Assembly: GCF_020085105.1 (NCBI RefSeq)
Contig: NC_058046.1
Coordinates: 8,036,675-8,100,674 of the forward strand
Length of the DNA: 64,000 bases
Source: Siniperca chuatsi
Taxonomy: Eukaryota; Chordata; Actinopteri; Centrarchiformes; Sinipercidae
Reading direction: 5' to 3'
The notes beneath the pieces were generated by a model. It was not told where the DNA came from. It was given only the letters and a program-made list of their open reading frames with translations, and made no database searches. The translations under genes and the position numbers were made by a program. Numbering within the stretch: the stretch's first letter is position 1; every line of letters begins with the position of its first letter. This document shows, piece after piece, positions 32,983-43,405 of the stretch.

Positions 32983-35613
32983 AGCAAATAAGTAACAAGA
33001 AATTGCAGTACACAAATGTCAAACTATGTCAAACTCTGTGATTTAGAAACCACGTCACCATTACATCACCAGACAGCACTGACAAGTTGATTTTTACACT
33101 GTAAAATGTCCCATTTTGTATGTATCTTGGTCAGAAATCTTCAAAAAATAAAATAAAAAATACTATCAGCTGATGCATCATTATCCGATCTTTTAAATTC
33201 CTAAATATTAATATTAGTATTGGTCTCAAAAATCCAGTAGCTAGGGCTATAATTAGTATAATTAGAAAAGCATGTAAATGTTTGAATCTATCCATACATC
33301 TATCTATATATTTTGCTACACTCAAAAGGCAGCTGATCAAAATGTTGCTGAAAAGATCCTACAATTCTAAAAATATATCTTGCAGCCTGAGCTTGCCTCA
33401 AAAATTACTATTACACAAATACATACATACATACATACATGCATACATACATGTCGCATTTAGTGTATAGCAGAATATTAGCGATACATAGTATCTTACA
33501 GGTACAACACATTTGAAGTCAATTCATGTGAAAAAGCAGGATGCGCTGAATATAAACTAATTCATGACAGCACTATTTGCATTATTCAAAAGGCAACACG
33601 CGCTGCCTTCAGTGTGTGTTTTGCAAAATGAGAAGATTATTGCCTACAGCAAAGCATGTGTCTACATCTCAGGCAAGGGTTTGTGTCTACATCTCAGGCA
33701 AGGGTTTGTGTCTACTACAGCTGTATACTCAGTACTTCTCAGCACTCTCGGGTTTCACTTAACACCTTATGACATCCACTGCCTTTGTTCCCATCCAGTG
33801 TATTATAAAGAAAGAATTTCCAAGACAGTTCCACCTTTGGCTCAGGCATGTCTTTACTTGGCTGATTCTCTTGCATCTCTCCCATAATCCTATGACTAAT
33901 TTAAGTCAACAACTGCAGTGTCATTGCAGTAAACAAGTTCCGCCCTCTCTGTAACTTAGGGGAAGAGGACAATGAAACCATGGAGACTATCAAACAGGGT
34001 GTGGATCAAAAACAGAACTGACAACACAAAAGGCCGGCTCACAGCACAACATTCATCCAAACAGATAACAATACCATACTGTATTTTTCTTGCTTTTGAG
34101 AGATGAAATGGAGCTGCACTTCAGCTGACGTATAGTAGCTTATAGTGTCTCATGTCTGAGAAGAAGGGCTTACATCACATTTTAGGCAGTGAGTCCTCAC
34201 TCTTATGCAAAATGAGCTTAAATAAGACTGCCAGAGTGAAAGCCACAGCGCCATGACAACAGACAAGAAAAATTCCTTTGTCTTGAAAATGTGTTTTAGT
34301 AGTCACTGATCAGGTCCGAGTTGTAGGGTAAGACATTGGAGGAAGAAAATGTGTCCTCCTGAAGAGTTTGCACTTTACAGTAAAAGCCAGAGAATGACAC
34401 TAGGGATCTGGTGGGGCTGATTCAGCAGGAGAACATTAGGGTAGATTAAAGCCCACACTGGAATTGACTATTTTGGAAGGAACAGCAGCGTGGGAAATAA
34501 TCAGAAGCAAAAAAACTGTATAAAAATCTGTCTAGTCTCAGCACTTCCTTTGATATGGCAAATTTCTGTCTGCGGCAAAACCTTTCTAGGAACTATGGCT
34601 TGTAATCGCTCCATGTATGGAATAACTGAGGCTTATTAGCTGCTTATCAAGACAAGGGCAGACTTATGATAGAGGGCAAAGCAGGTACACATTAATTGGA
34701 AATTGCTGAGTCCTTGTGCTACTGGAGCAGGGCCAAGGAGTCCAGATATGAGCCAATGGCCTGTAACTAGAAGCAACTCTGAAAGTGTTAATTAATGTTA
34801 CTTTGCCAACTGCCTCACATACATACTTAATGTAGCATAGTTTTAGACCTATTCTGAGTGTATAAACTAATCTGGTGAATTAGGCTTATAGCTTTATTCA
34901 ACAATACAGCAACTGGTGCGAATAAGATCTACGTCTGGGTGTACGTAGAGCTGGTTAATAATTCATATTTTAGATAAGGGTGTTAAGTACTGTTTTCCTC
35001 GATATCGGTCTACCTGTGCCGGCAGAAAAGCCAGTTATAAATTGGCAGATTTGTGAGCGGAGTTTTGCATGACGACCTGTCTGAAAAGAGTGTCAAAGCT
35101 TGGCCATTGGTTAGATTTGAATGTTTTCTGAAAATGACTCAGCATTAGTGTGGCTATTAAAATGTATTCTTCTTCCTACATACTACTGTTTTTTGGGTGT
35201 TTCTTTTTTTTTTTTTAGCAACAATGTCGCAAACTGGGAATTCTCCTGTGTTCAAACTGACAATGCTTGCCCCTGCTCCGTCCCAAGGTTAACGATTTGT
35301 ACCCTATTTTAGGTTTCGGAGCATTTAAGTTCGGTTGACAACAAATATTTATGATGAAATTCTAAACGTGAATCGAAGCAACCGTTTTCGTAACTGTACC
35401 GAGCGTATTTTGGGAAAGCACAACAAAGGGTAGAAAGAAAAAAATAGTGACCGAGAAAAAGGAGTCAGTGGCTAACGTTGGACTACAAAAGCGAATAGCT
35501 TAACGTACCTCATCCATCTCCTGTACCATTTTTGTGAGTTTTTCGTCGTCCTCCAGAATTTCGTTGAGTTGAGTCATCGTGTAACCGCTAAAGTTGTTGG
35601 AAAAACTGGACAT
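14917..35613 (-). CDS. vps37b: ESCRT-I subunit VPS37B (four exons, complete)
   Basis: Subunit of ESCRT-I, which sorts ubiquitinated cargo into multivesicular endosomes; VPS37 binds TSG101 and VPS28 through its mod(r) domain. Exons: 35509-35613, 27265-27436, 18756-18838, 14917-15423. Joined they give 288 aa in one frame, close to human VPS37B (about 285 aa). Residues 1-150 form the mod(r) helical region ([76 protein letters not shown]). The rest is a proline-rich tail ending [14 protein letters not shown], typical of VPS37B rather than VPS37C. Exon 4 begins AATATGGCC; the internal ATG at 15420 is not the start, because exons 1-3 splice into it in frame. Introns of 8.1, 8.4 and 3.3 kb hold most transposons in the window. 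The next gene upstream is abcb9 on the same strand, as in human. Confidence 0.96.
15608..17098. mobile_element. Non-autonomous hAT-like element (outer)
   Basis: Left end CAGGGCTCAACAATA and right end TTAATGTTGAACCCTG are inverted copies. Next to both ends are further related blocks with GGCAAGTAAAAT and CACTTGCCCGA. No clean 8-bp target duplication remains. The interior is interrupted by another element at 15816-16747, and 15727-15798 matches the inside of the other hAT-type element at 24426-24498 in inverted orientation. It lies in vps37b intron 3. Confidence 0.75.
15816..16747. mobile_element. Nested hAT-like element (inner)
   Basis: Left end CAGGGATGGGTA, right end TACTCATCCCTA. The flanking 8-mers CTCTTGAG (15808-15815) and CTCGCGAG (16748-16755) agree at 6 of 8 positions, consistent with a decayed target duplication. 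Length about 932 bp with no transposase. A related, inverted, partial copy is seen at about 31200-31850. Confidence 0.7.
19190..19305. repeat. Interspersed repeat fragment shared with 26315-26460
   Basis: GTTACTACTGCAAACAC ... TGCCCTGATTTTATT here corresponds to GTTACTACTGCAGACAC ... TGCCCTGATTTCTTT at 26320-26380. Too short to classify. Confidence 0.5.
20090..20690. repeat. Degenerate fish interspersed repeat
   Basis: Contains stretches such as GCTAACATCAGCATGCTAAG, GCATGTTAGCATGCTAAC, CATCCTGAGGGGGACATG and GTACAAAATGTTGTGCCAGTC. I recall these as part of a high-copy teleost repeat; the family name is not assigned. In vps37b intron 2. Confidence 0.5.
22182..22536. repeat. MITE with TGTTCAGACTAC-type ends
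   Basis: Left end TATGTTCACACTAC; the right end read in reverse is TTGTGTTCAGACTAC. About 355 bp, no coding capacity. Similar end chemistry to the element at 53372-54102. In vps37b intron 2. Confidence 0.55.
23063..23101. repeat. (GT)n microsatellite
   Basis: About 19 GT units in vps37b intron 2. Confidence 0.98.
24508..26131 (-). mobile_element. Tc1-like DNA transposon with long inverted repeats
   Basis: The element is 1624 bp, begins CAGTATTGTTCAAAATAATA and ends with the reverse complement, and is flanked by TA on both sides (24506-24507 and 26132-26133), the mariner/Tc1 target duplication. The inverted repeats extend about 215 bp on each side (about 24508-24722 and 25910-26131) and remain very similar. 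The interior holds a minus-strand transposase remnant. It is inserted inside a hAT-type element. Confidence 0.95.
24804..25796 (-). pseudogene. Tc1-like transposase, frame-broken
   Basis: A DD34E transposase that should catalyse cut-and-paste movement of the surrounding element. The long open part is 24893-25708 (271 aa), with N-terminal DNA-binding residues and the catalytic motifs [15 protein letters not shown] and [11 protein letters not shown]; 34 residues separate the second Asp from the Glu. The original start codon is at 25794-25796, but two single-base losses in A-runs (about 25715-25735) break the frame between it and the open part. A third single-base loss near 24940 shifts the C-terminus, so the ancestral stop at 24804-24806 is out of frame. 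The catalytic core is intact but the gene cannot make a full-length protein. Length matches a typical Tc1 transposase of about 330 aa. Confidence 0.92.
26268..26760. repeat. Palindromic hAT-like MITE, copy C, with an internal insertion
   Basis: Begins TAGAGCTGAAATGATTAGTC and continues with the GATTAATT-rich arm near 26630-26680. Roughly 26315-26460 is an unrelated repeat block also found at 19190-19305. It lies directly beyond the hAT element that ends at 26237. Confidence 0.6.
28078..28169. repeat. Short MITE-like inverted pair
   Basis: TGTCCAAAAT (28078-28087) and its exact reverse complement ATTTTGGACA (28160-28169) bound a 92-bp segment containing ATTCACTATTCCCTATATGACG. It resembles a common short fish MITE. 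Confidence 0.5.
28262..29706 (-). mobile_element. 5'-truncated L2/CR1-type LINE, reverse transcriptase remnant
   Basis: Minus-strand fragments encode a non-LTR reverse transcriptase. In order they show [14 protein letters not shown] and [20 protein letters not shown] (29.3-29.55 kb), [13 protein letters not shown] and CGVPQGSI (28.9-29.15 kb), and the catalytic YVDD motif followed by [17 protein letters not shown] (28.7-28.9 kb). The frame changes between blocks and the 5' part with the endonuclease is missing, so the copy is dead. The 3' end near 28262-28330 is the sequence AAGTTTATTTATATAGCACA, which I recall as a common fish LINE tail. Located in vps37b intron 1. Confidence 0.85.
29907..30264. 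repeat. Palindromic hAT-like MITE, copy D
   Basis: 358 bp, from TAGGGCTGCAACTAAC to GTTTCAGCTGTA. Flanking 8-mers AACACAAT (29899-29906) and AATACAAT (30265-30272) match at 7 of 8 positions, as expected of a hAT-type insertion. In vps37b intron 1. Confidence 0.85.
30773..31878. mobile_element. hAT-like element with TTTAAGACC-type ends, containing a second repeat
   Basis: The left end CAGGGTATATGCAGG and right end CGCGGACACCCTG are inverted CAGGGT termini; both ends also carry TTAAGACC-type sequence. About 31200-31850 is occupied by an inverted relative of the element at 15816-16747. No clear target duplication. Located in vps37b intron 1. Confidence 0.55.
32926..32982. repeat. (GT)n(TA)n microsatellite
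   Basis: About 24 GT units passing into a short TATATA run, in vps37b intron 1. Confidence 0.97.
33417..33452. repeat. (CATA)n microsatellite
   Basis: ACATACATACATACAT with one CATG interruption, in vps37b intron 1. Confidence 0.9.
33653..33717. repeat. Short tandem duplication, unit about 27 bp
   Basis: The segment TGTGTCTACATCTCAGGCAA is present twice in direct tandem, followed by a third partial GGGTTTGTGTCTAC. In vps37b intron 1. Confidence 0.8.
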
Positions 35614-37001
35614 TTTAGCTCTTGTTGTGTGCTTCTCCTCGCCTGTGATGCCTCTACTCGCCTTTCAGATTGTAACAGCTGACTGAGCTTCCCTTACAGG
35701 AAGTAGTCAGAGAAGATACAGGCCCAGTGCTGCCTTAACGTGCTATCAGAAATATTGCAATTACCGGTAAACCCCACAATGGGGGGTCAATTGAGAGACA
35801 ATCAAGGTGTGGCGCTGGCTGAATCTTTTACTAAATTTGACTCGGTCACCTAATTCTTAACATTATAATAACATACAGAAACATAAATAATTTTACTTTG
35901 GCGCCAAATCAGGTCTATATATCGTAATAATATTATAGTAAGATATAATAAAATATCCTATCTGTAAATTAAAGTCCTCACCTCACACCTAGCTTGTGGC
36001 AGGCAGGAGTGAAACAGAAAAGAGGGCCTGAGACAGATGGGACTGGCACTAGCTTTGTGCCTGACAGTGGTGTAAGCATGGTTGCTACCAAATTATATTT
36101 AAACAACATGATAAATATGAATAGGAAGGTCATACTATTCCATGATACTAGAGAAAACACCCTTCAAAATACGACCAAAGTTTCCCAATCCATGTTTGCA
36201 TCGACTGGAATCTAAAATTGGGGATTTACAAGGAGACATTAAATGCAGCATTTGGTATTAATCCAACATGTTTCCATAAAAGCCAACATGCAGTATATGT
36301 TTTACATTGTTCATTAGATATGTTTATTTACAGTGATTTATACAATTACAATATGTATCTCCAGTGTCATTATTAGATTCATCCTCACTGCAGGCAATCA
36401 TAGATCTCTATAGTACATTCAGTTCAACAGACAGACACCTGTCTTTGCTTTGTAGTCATTACAGCACTTACTTGTGGAATTACAAAGAAACACAAAGCAT
36501 TTCCACACATGCTACAGTAAAATCAATATAAAAGCAAAAACAAATCCTGAGGAAGACTTCAGTAAAACAATAATTTATTTGCCTGCAGTGCGATGATGAA
36601 GTATTTTTAAAAAAAAACATAACCTTATACAGTACATCAACAGCAACATATTGCCTATTCTTAAAGCTATATCAGTTAGTGTTTTGAATTTCAGTGGCAT
36701 TGCTCTATATTTTTAACTTATAATGCTACTCAGTTCATCTATAAATGGATCTTAACCTGAACTGATTAAGACATGACAATTTGATCAAATTTCACATAAA
36801 ATATAAAATATTTCAAGATCCTTCAGTCGAGTGTTTTGTGGTCCTTTTCTGCTCTTTGCATGAAAATGGTTAGACTTTAAGCTACTGCACAAAATATCTT
36901 CTACAGTACATATGGTTTGAATCCCAAAATATCCCAAAATGCTATCAACCCTCAAAAACATCCAGCAGTCCAATCCCATTTCCACACACTGCAGTTCATT
37001 C
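35614..37001. other. Intergenic region between vps37b promoter and abcb9 3'UTR
   Basis: From 35614 to about 35760 is the vps37b promoter side, with a GGAAG-containing ETS-like site near 35698 just upstream of the start codon. From about 36.3 to 37.0 kb is probably abcb9 3'UTR (AT-rich, several TTTATT on the plus strand, i.e. AATAAA on the minus strand). Nothing coding seen. Confidence 0.4.
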
Positions 37002-40000
37002 TCAGTATTGCACATTGCACTCAGACTCACTGGCGCTGCTGCTGCTTTGTCTTCTCCGCGGCCTTCCACCATCAGACTTCCAGCTGAGTTTTTCGGCTGG
37101 GTTCAGGACCTCCGCCCCTGTCTCGATTCCCAGGACCTGCCTCTGCACCAGCTTGTAGTACAGCCCCCCGCTGGCCATGAGCTGACTGTGAGACCCCTGT
37201 TCGGCCACACGGCCCCTGTCGATCACGATGATGTTGTCTGCCTTCTCTACTGTGCTGAGCCTATGGGCGATCACCAACACAGTGTGCTCCTGCATGATGT
37301 TGTTCAGGGCCTGCTGAACCTGCAGTAGATATAGCAGAGAGCTCTCTGACACATTAAATAGTTTACTAATGTAGTATTTATCGTAGGGCTATATTACTGG
37401 ATTATAGTGTTGGAATTAGTAAATGTAGCTTTTCACTTACGATGTGTTCACTCTCTGCATCCAGGGCGCTGGTCGCCTCGTCCAGGATAAGAACACGAGG
37501 GTTGCGGATGAGCGCTCTTGCAATGGCCACCCTCTGTTTCTGCCCCCCTGACAACTGGGCGCCTTTCTCTCCAACACCTGGGGAATAATCAGGAGCAATA
37601 ATTCAGCTGCATGACTTCATCTTTATGAAGCACCGATGACAGTTAGCTCCATTTCCTTTCTATAAAACAATAAGTAGTTGCCCATTTGGCCTTTTTATAT
37701 TTTCGGGGCCATGTTTGACTTTGTTTGAACATTGGGCAAGTAGAGAGGTGACCGGAAATAAGCGTAGAGAGAGGATGGATCTTATGCAACAAAGGTCCCT
37801 GGCCAAACTGGAATTGTACTCCAATTCAGTATACACCAGAACAAGTAGGGAGTGGCTGATGAGGTCTGATACTGATATTTTTAGATTAAAACAGCTATTT
37901 TGTGTCAATAATAAAGACTGTATCTATACCAATTAAATTTACATAGTACTTTTCAAAACAAAGTAATAATTGAGATGTAACTTGGGACAAGAGCCCATTA
38001 AGCCCAAAAACTAACCGTGAGATTTCTAGCAGGAGACCAGCTAGTATGAGAGCAATACATTACAAACTAACCCTAATAGTAAATAGTGAGACTCAGGAAA
38101 GTCATGCAAGTGTACATATGGTATAGGAAAAACATAAATCAACCCTTCTCTAACAATAAAACTGACAATTGTCTTTTAGTGTTTATTTCCATTATGATGA
38201 TCACTGACTAGTGTCGTAGCTTATCTACCTTGTCTATTCCTAATACATCAATGGCTGCCTTATAAATGAACACATATAATAATTACTTGTCTCGTAGCCT
38301 TTAGGGAGGGTGGTGATAAAATCGTGAGCATTAGCCTTGGTGGCAGCCTGCTTCACAGCCTCCATGGGGATGTCAGTCAGGCCATAGGTGATGTTCTCCT
38401 CAACCGTCCGGGCAAACAGCACAGGCTCTTGGCCCACAAGAGCTACCTGCAGAAACAAAATGACAAATGGATGGCTTTATGTGAGAAAGACCTACACCAA
38501 ACAACAATGAATTGATCCTAGTAACTAGGATGGTGTGTAGCAAAAGTAGGATATAGCTTATCCCTCCGTGCCACAGAGCTCCATTGTTGTCCAAAAACTA
38601 TTAAAAACACATCAGTGAGCCACACTGTTGCACTTGGTGACATGTTCCTTCATTACAAGTAACATGGCCACTGTTTATTTTTGTGATCTCTAATACACCG
38701 TCCTGCTGCCCATAAATACTCACTAGAGCACCAAAAGTGTATTAATCCACGGCTGAAAATAGTCCCAAAAAATGAGCAACATATGCTAAAAACTACAGTG
38801 TCCAGCAGTTTTAGGAAACTACCTAGCTCTTTTAAAAAAATAATTATTAGTTTTTAGAAATAAGTAGGAACCACAGACTTATATACAGTCTATGGCAGGA
38901 ACCAATAGGCTTGGGTTTGAGCACCACAAACAGGGTTGGAAAGTTGGAAAGTACTGAAAGACAGACTAACACATTGTTAGCTTTGGTCTTTGGAGGTTAG
39001 TTGACAATAAGACAAATAAAGAATAACGTCAGTCTTTTAAAAAGGACATGTTCTTGCCTGTCCTAAATGTTGAACTCTATCAATTACACTAATGTAGACT
39101 GACCTTGGAGTGGAGGTAGTCGTGCTGGACGGTGTGAACTGGCTTCCCATCCAGCAGCACTTGGCCTTGCTGAGGAAGGTAGAAGTTTTCCAGCAGACTC
39201 ACACAGGAGCTCTTTCCACTGCCCGAAGGTCCCACAAGGGCGGTCACCTCCCCAGGCCGCAGGGTGAATGACACTCCCTGCAAAACACACCAATTCAGGA
39301 AGGGATTTCTTTTTTCAACCTTCAAAATGTCCCACCATAAAAAGTTGAGAGATATATATAGTAAAAAATAAGGGTTTTCAAGGCTAAAGGGCAACTGATT
39401 TTTGGATTGGTGTTAATAATAGCTGATATTTGCACATATTTTAATTATCTTCAAATATGGTTATTATTGTGTTCAAATAATCTAAAAATAGCAAAATTGT
39501 AATGCTGCCGATTCCCCCAGAACTGTGTTCCTGACAGGATACAAAACCTTGTACAAAAATACTTAATGATACTTAAAAATTTAAATAAAAGGCTTTTTCT
39601 GGCCCCATATTTTAGCAAACATATACAATATATCAGTCTAACCCTGGTATCAATGGCATCTGAGTGAATTAGAAGTGACATGACCCCAACTCTGCTGCCA
39701 GTTTTGATTAGTGTAAAGAGTTATAGACAGTTTCTCAACACATTATGGCAGTAAGATCCCTCAGAACAAACCTTTAGAATATCAAGCTCAGGGCGCGTTG
39801 GGTAGGCAAACGTGATGTCTTTAAATTCGACCAGGCCAGTGCATGTGTCGGGAGCCTCTGTGCCATCAGCTGTGTGTTTGGGTTTCCTGTCCAGGTACTC
39901 GAAAACCTTCTCAGCAGCTCCAACTCCCTGCATGAGGCCCGTGTACACCGATGCTATACTCTGAAAGATAAACCACACATGACATCGGTTAAGGGGATTA

Positions 40001-43000
40001 GCGTCTCGTAAGTGTTCATACACACATAATGAAAGCGATTAACAAAACAGATGAAATACCTCAAGACATTCTCCAATTTCGAGCATGTATATGAAAAAAG
40101 ATATCAAGGCACCACTACTCATCTGACCGCTTACTACAAGGTGGCCGCCATAGTAGAGGATAGCAACCTCTAAAGCAAGCTCTGAGATCTGAAAAACACA
40201 CACGAACGCAATTGATGCCCATACTGTAACATACATGTGTCCATAAATAAATTATATTTTCCAAAACAGATTTAGAGCTTCATTTGAAGGGGCAACTGCT
40301 GATACCTACACAACTGGACCACATGTAGCAAGCATAGGCCAGGGCTTGTTTTTTGTTGAGCTGGAACATGAACAAAAGCTTGGCGTAGTAGGAGTCGGCC
40401 TCCCCACACTCATTGGCAAAGCTCCGTACTGTCCTCATGGCTGAAATGGTTTCTTCTGCAACTTTATTGGCCTCTGCAAGGGTTGTTTGCACCTCTTTGG
40501 TTAATTTCTGGAAAGAAAAACACAAAGAAGTTAAATGAATCTTATCTGCAGATTAAATGATCGACACAGACACAAAACTACTTCACCTTGTAGTATTCGC
40601 CATAACCTTTAGAGACGAGGGCGATGAAAGGGAATCCCATGATGGTCACTAGTGTGAGCTTCCAGGACATCCCAAACATGAAGATGAAGAAGCCAGCGCC
40701 CTTGATGATGCTCCGCAGGAAGATGTTGATATTCTGGGAGATGAGGTCACTCACCTGGGTGGTGTCAGCTGACAGACGCGAAATGATGTCACCTACAGGG
40801 TGATATAGGCATGTAATTACATTAGAAGGACTGCTCTTTAAATGAAGAAGACCCACATACAGAGTGAGAAATCAATAATACACATGGAGGGATGGACGTA
40901 TAGTGTTCCTACATCACCTGTATGGTTTTCATCAAAAAAGGCAATTTCCTGCCTCATCAGGGTTCTGAAGAGATGGTTCCTGAGCCGCAGATTTAATCTC
41001 GCAAAAGTCAGGGTGAAGACTCCTCCACGTACTCCCATTGCAATTGAACTGAGGAGAGAGTAAAGATGTCATAAAGCGTTTAAGTCTCTTTTAAGTTTGG
41101 CAAATGTGACAAATGTGACGTCCTGGCTTAAAATCTAGTCAAGTGACTTTGTCATATGTCAGCATTATATCATCACATTCTTTCCTGATCCCTCTCATCT
41201 CTGCCCAACAATGGCAAAATGTCAAAACAATTATAATTACTGTTACAGTAAAAAAAAAAACATTAGCTTCCTGGTTGGCAACACTTTCATATATAAATAA
41301 TATATATGTCACCTTATATTGATCTGTAATTATAGTGTCTCTCTAAGGCCAGTTATTGTATTTTTAAAATGAACACAGGAGTGATCCTGTGTTCATGATG
41401 ACTAGGGACATGGGACGATATGAAAATGTATTTTATCATTATCCCAATGAAGGAAATTCACCACAATCAACTTATACTCACCTGGCAAAGGCCAGTATTG
41501 ACAGTGTGATCACAGGCTTAGCGAAGTACTCCAAGCTCTGGTGAACCACAATGCTGTCTATTGCTTTCCCATAGTAGTAAGGTATGAAGGCCTCACCTGT
41601 GGAGAGAGACCGGAATATAATCTAAGGGCTGTCCACGTATTTTTGGGTCTTAGTGGAACTCATTTTTCATGCGTGTAATGTCATCAATAATCAAGATGCT
41701 TAGTGAAAACTTTTGTGAGATATTTGTTTTGAGTAAAAAGTGGTTAAGAATAAAAAAGATTTAATTGTCAACTGTTTTGATAATCAATTTATATTCTCTG
41801 CTTCCAGCTTCTCAGTTGTAAGGATTTTCTGCTTTTCTTTGTCTTATGTGATAATGAACTAAATTTCTTCAGAACGAATCTGAAAACGTCCCCTTGTGCT
41901 CTGGGACACTTTGATGGACATTTGTCTCTATTTTCTGACATTTCATAGACCAAAGGATTAATGAAAATAATCGACAGACTAATCAATAATAAAAAATAGT
42001 TGCAGCCCTTGTTAAGAGGGTTAACCTTGTTAATTTATACTGTTGGGAGTCGTTTTGAAGGCGAGGTGTTTTGAAGCTTATTATGTGAGTTGATATGTAA
42101 TTTGTCCTGAAAAACACTGCACCCACAAATGCACTACATCTTCGATAAAGTGCTATAAGATCATTCCACCTCTGTTCCTATCTCTAATTATGTTTCTTTT
42201 TTTCTCTGTGGTATAAAATGAGGAAAACAAAGTCCTTGTATTTTTTTTATATTTTGACACTGAAGTTTACTACTGTTACTGCTACTATTGCACTTAGTTG
42301 CTCTTGATGAGAGCAAAGATAAAAGTGCTGTATAATCTGGAATGAGTAAAACAGTCATAACCTACAGACTCTGTACTTAAACTAAATTGCCATAGAAAGA
42401 CTCTGTTGAGCTATTGCACATGAGTGTTGCAATCCTTTGTAACAGACAAGTGTAAACACTGGTTGGACTGGTTTATATTACTGTCAAGGACACTCACACA
42501 CAGCAGAGATGAGGAGGAAGAGGATGGCTACAGACAGCAGCCCACCATCCTTTCTGCAGTAATTCAGCAGACGTCCCAGTGTAGCCCCAGAGCTGGTCTT
42601 CTTCTCCTGCTTTCCCTCCTCCTCCTTCTTCTTTCTCTCACACCCCACCTCCTGCTCCTCCTCACCAGCTGTCTCCACCAGCTTTTCAGTGTCATCAGAG
42701 GCCCCTTCTCCTCCACTGCTGCTGTTGTGACAGCTCGCCGAGTTGGACTCCTTCCCCAGCAGCATCCAGAGCAGCATGACACCCAGAGAGGAGGCACAAG
42801 TCCAGCATATCAGGCTCAGGAACCAGGGCTGGTGGGTCAGAGGGCCCAGCTCGGTCAGCATCAGCATCTTGGCCAGGGTGTAGGTGATGACGATCAGGCA
42901 GATTAGGACAATGAGGGTGGTGACTTTAGCAACCCTCTGTGGGCCATCTTCTCTATTCCATGACACCCCTATGGAGGCTCCCAGCAGCAGGGAGGCTCTA

Positions 43001-43167
43001 AGCAGTACAGTCCCCCAGAGGTCCAACGCTGACTGGAGGATGTTGTAGTTCAGGGCATCCTTTTTGAATATGCTCAAGTGTGATCCGTGTGTGTATAGAA
43101 CAGTGGTGACAACCACATCCAGTAGGATGTACAGCACAGTGCAGCTCACAGCTACTTTGATGCCCAT
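37002..43167 (-). CDS. abcb9: ABC transporter ABCB9 / TAP-like TAPL (eleven exons, complete)
   Basis: Half-size ABC transporter that homodimerises in the lysosomal membrane and pumps peptides from cytosol to lumen. Exons: 42498-43167, 41482-41596, 40918-41048, 40587-40792, 40310-40507, 40060-40188, 39772-39960, 39104-39277, 38287-38446, 37441-37577, 37002-37319; they sum to 2427 nt (808 aa) in frame. Exon 1 (about 223 residues) holds the hydrophobic TMD0, which serves lysosomal targeting in this family, then a charged linker. Exons 2-7 give the core transmembrane domain ([55 protein letters not shown]). The nucleotide-binding domain has Walker [10 protein letters not shown] (562-570), Q-loop GQEPVLFA, signature LSGGQKQR (666-673), Walker B VLILDE (686-691) and switch His722 in AHRLST. 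All catalytic residues are present, so it should be active. Human ABCB9 is about 766 aa; the excess is partly in the linker and a Ser-rich C-terminus. Confidence 0.97.
41365..41480. repeat. MITE fragment (AGGGAxxGGGACGATAT family), copy 1
   Basis: GACTAGGGACATGGGACGATAT followed by ATTATCCCAATGAAGGAAATTCACCACAATCAACTTA; both parts recur at 44845-44945, the second in inverted orientation. Confidence 0.5.
41690..42009. repeat. Palindromic hAT-like MITE, copy E (inverted)
   Basis: The right end AGTTGCAGCCCTT, the block TTTCTGACATTTCATAGACCAAAGG and TAATCGACAGACTAATC are the reverse complement of the family seen at 29907-30264. The left end is eroded. In abcb9 intron 1. Confidence 0.65.
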
Positions 43168-43384
43168 GTTGATTATCAGGATAGAGTATTAGTGTTTAAC
43201 TGTCCCAGGTAATAACAATAAATGGCCAAGTGGTTAGTAGCTAGATTAAAACGTAGGAAATCTGGCCAAAATGTAAATCAGGCCTTACATTCAGACACAC
43301 GATGATACATACAGCAAAAAAATCATTCTAGGATATCTTTAGATATTTTAGTTATTTTCTTGACACTTACTTTTATTTTGAAGG

Positions 43385-43405
43385 AATTTACTTCCGGTTT
43401 TCTGC
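43385..43405 (-). promoter_or_regulatory. ETS-type motif upstream of abcb9
   Basis: The minus strand reads ACCGGAAGTAA about 225 bp upstream of the abcb9 start codon, next to a CG-rich patch (43400-43425). ETS sites of this form are common in TATA-less vertebrate promoters, so this is a plausible core promoter. No transcription start can be fixed from sequence alone. Confidence 0.4.

Noticed and set aside
32792-33022. Open frame with a His-Thr repeat
   Set aside because: It is translation of the (GT)n microsatellite; no homology and no splice context.
36939-37328. 129-codon plus-strand open frame
   Set aside because: Antisense to the last abcb9 exon.
42424-42906. 160-codon plus-strand open frame
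   Set aside because: It lies antisense to abcb9 exon 1, whose own frame matches the family along its whole length.
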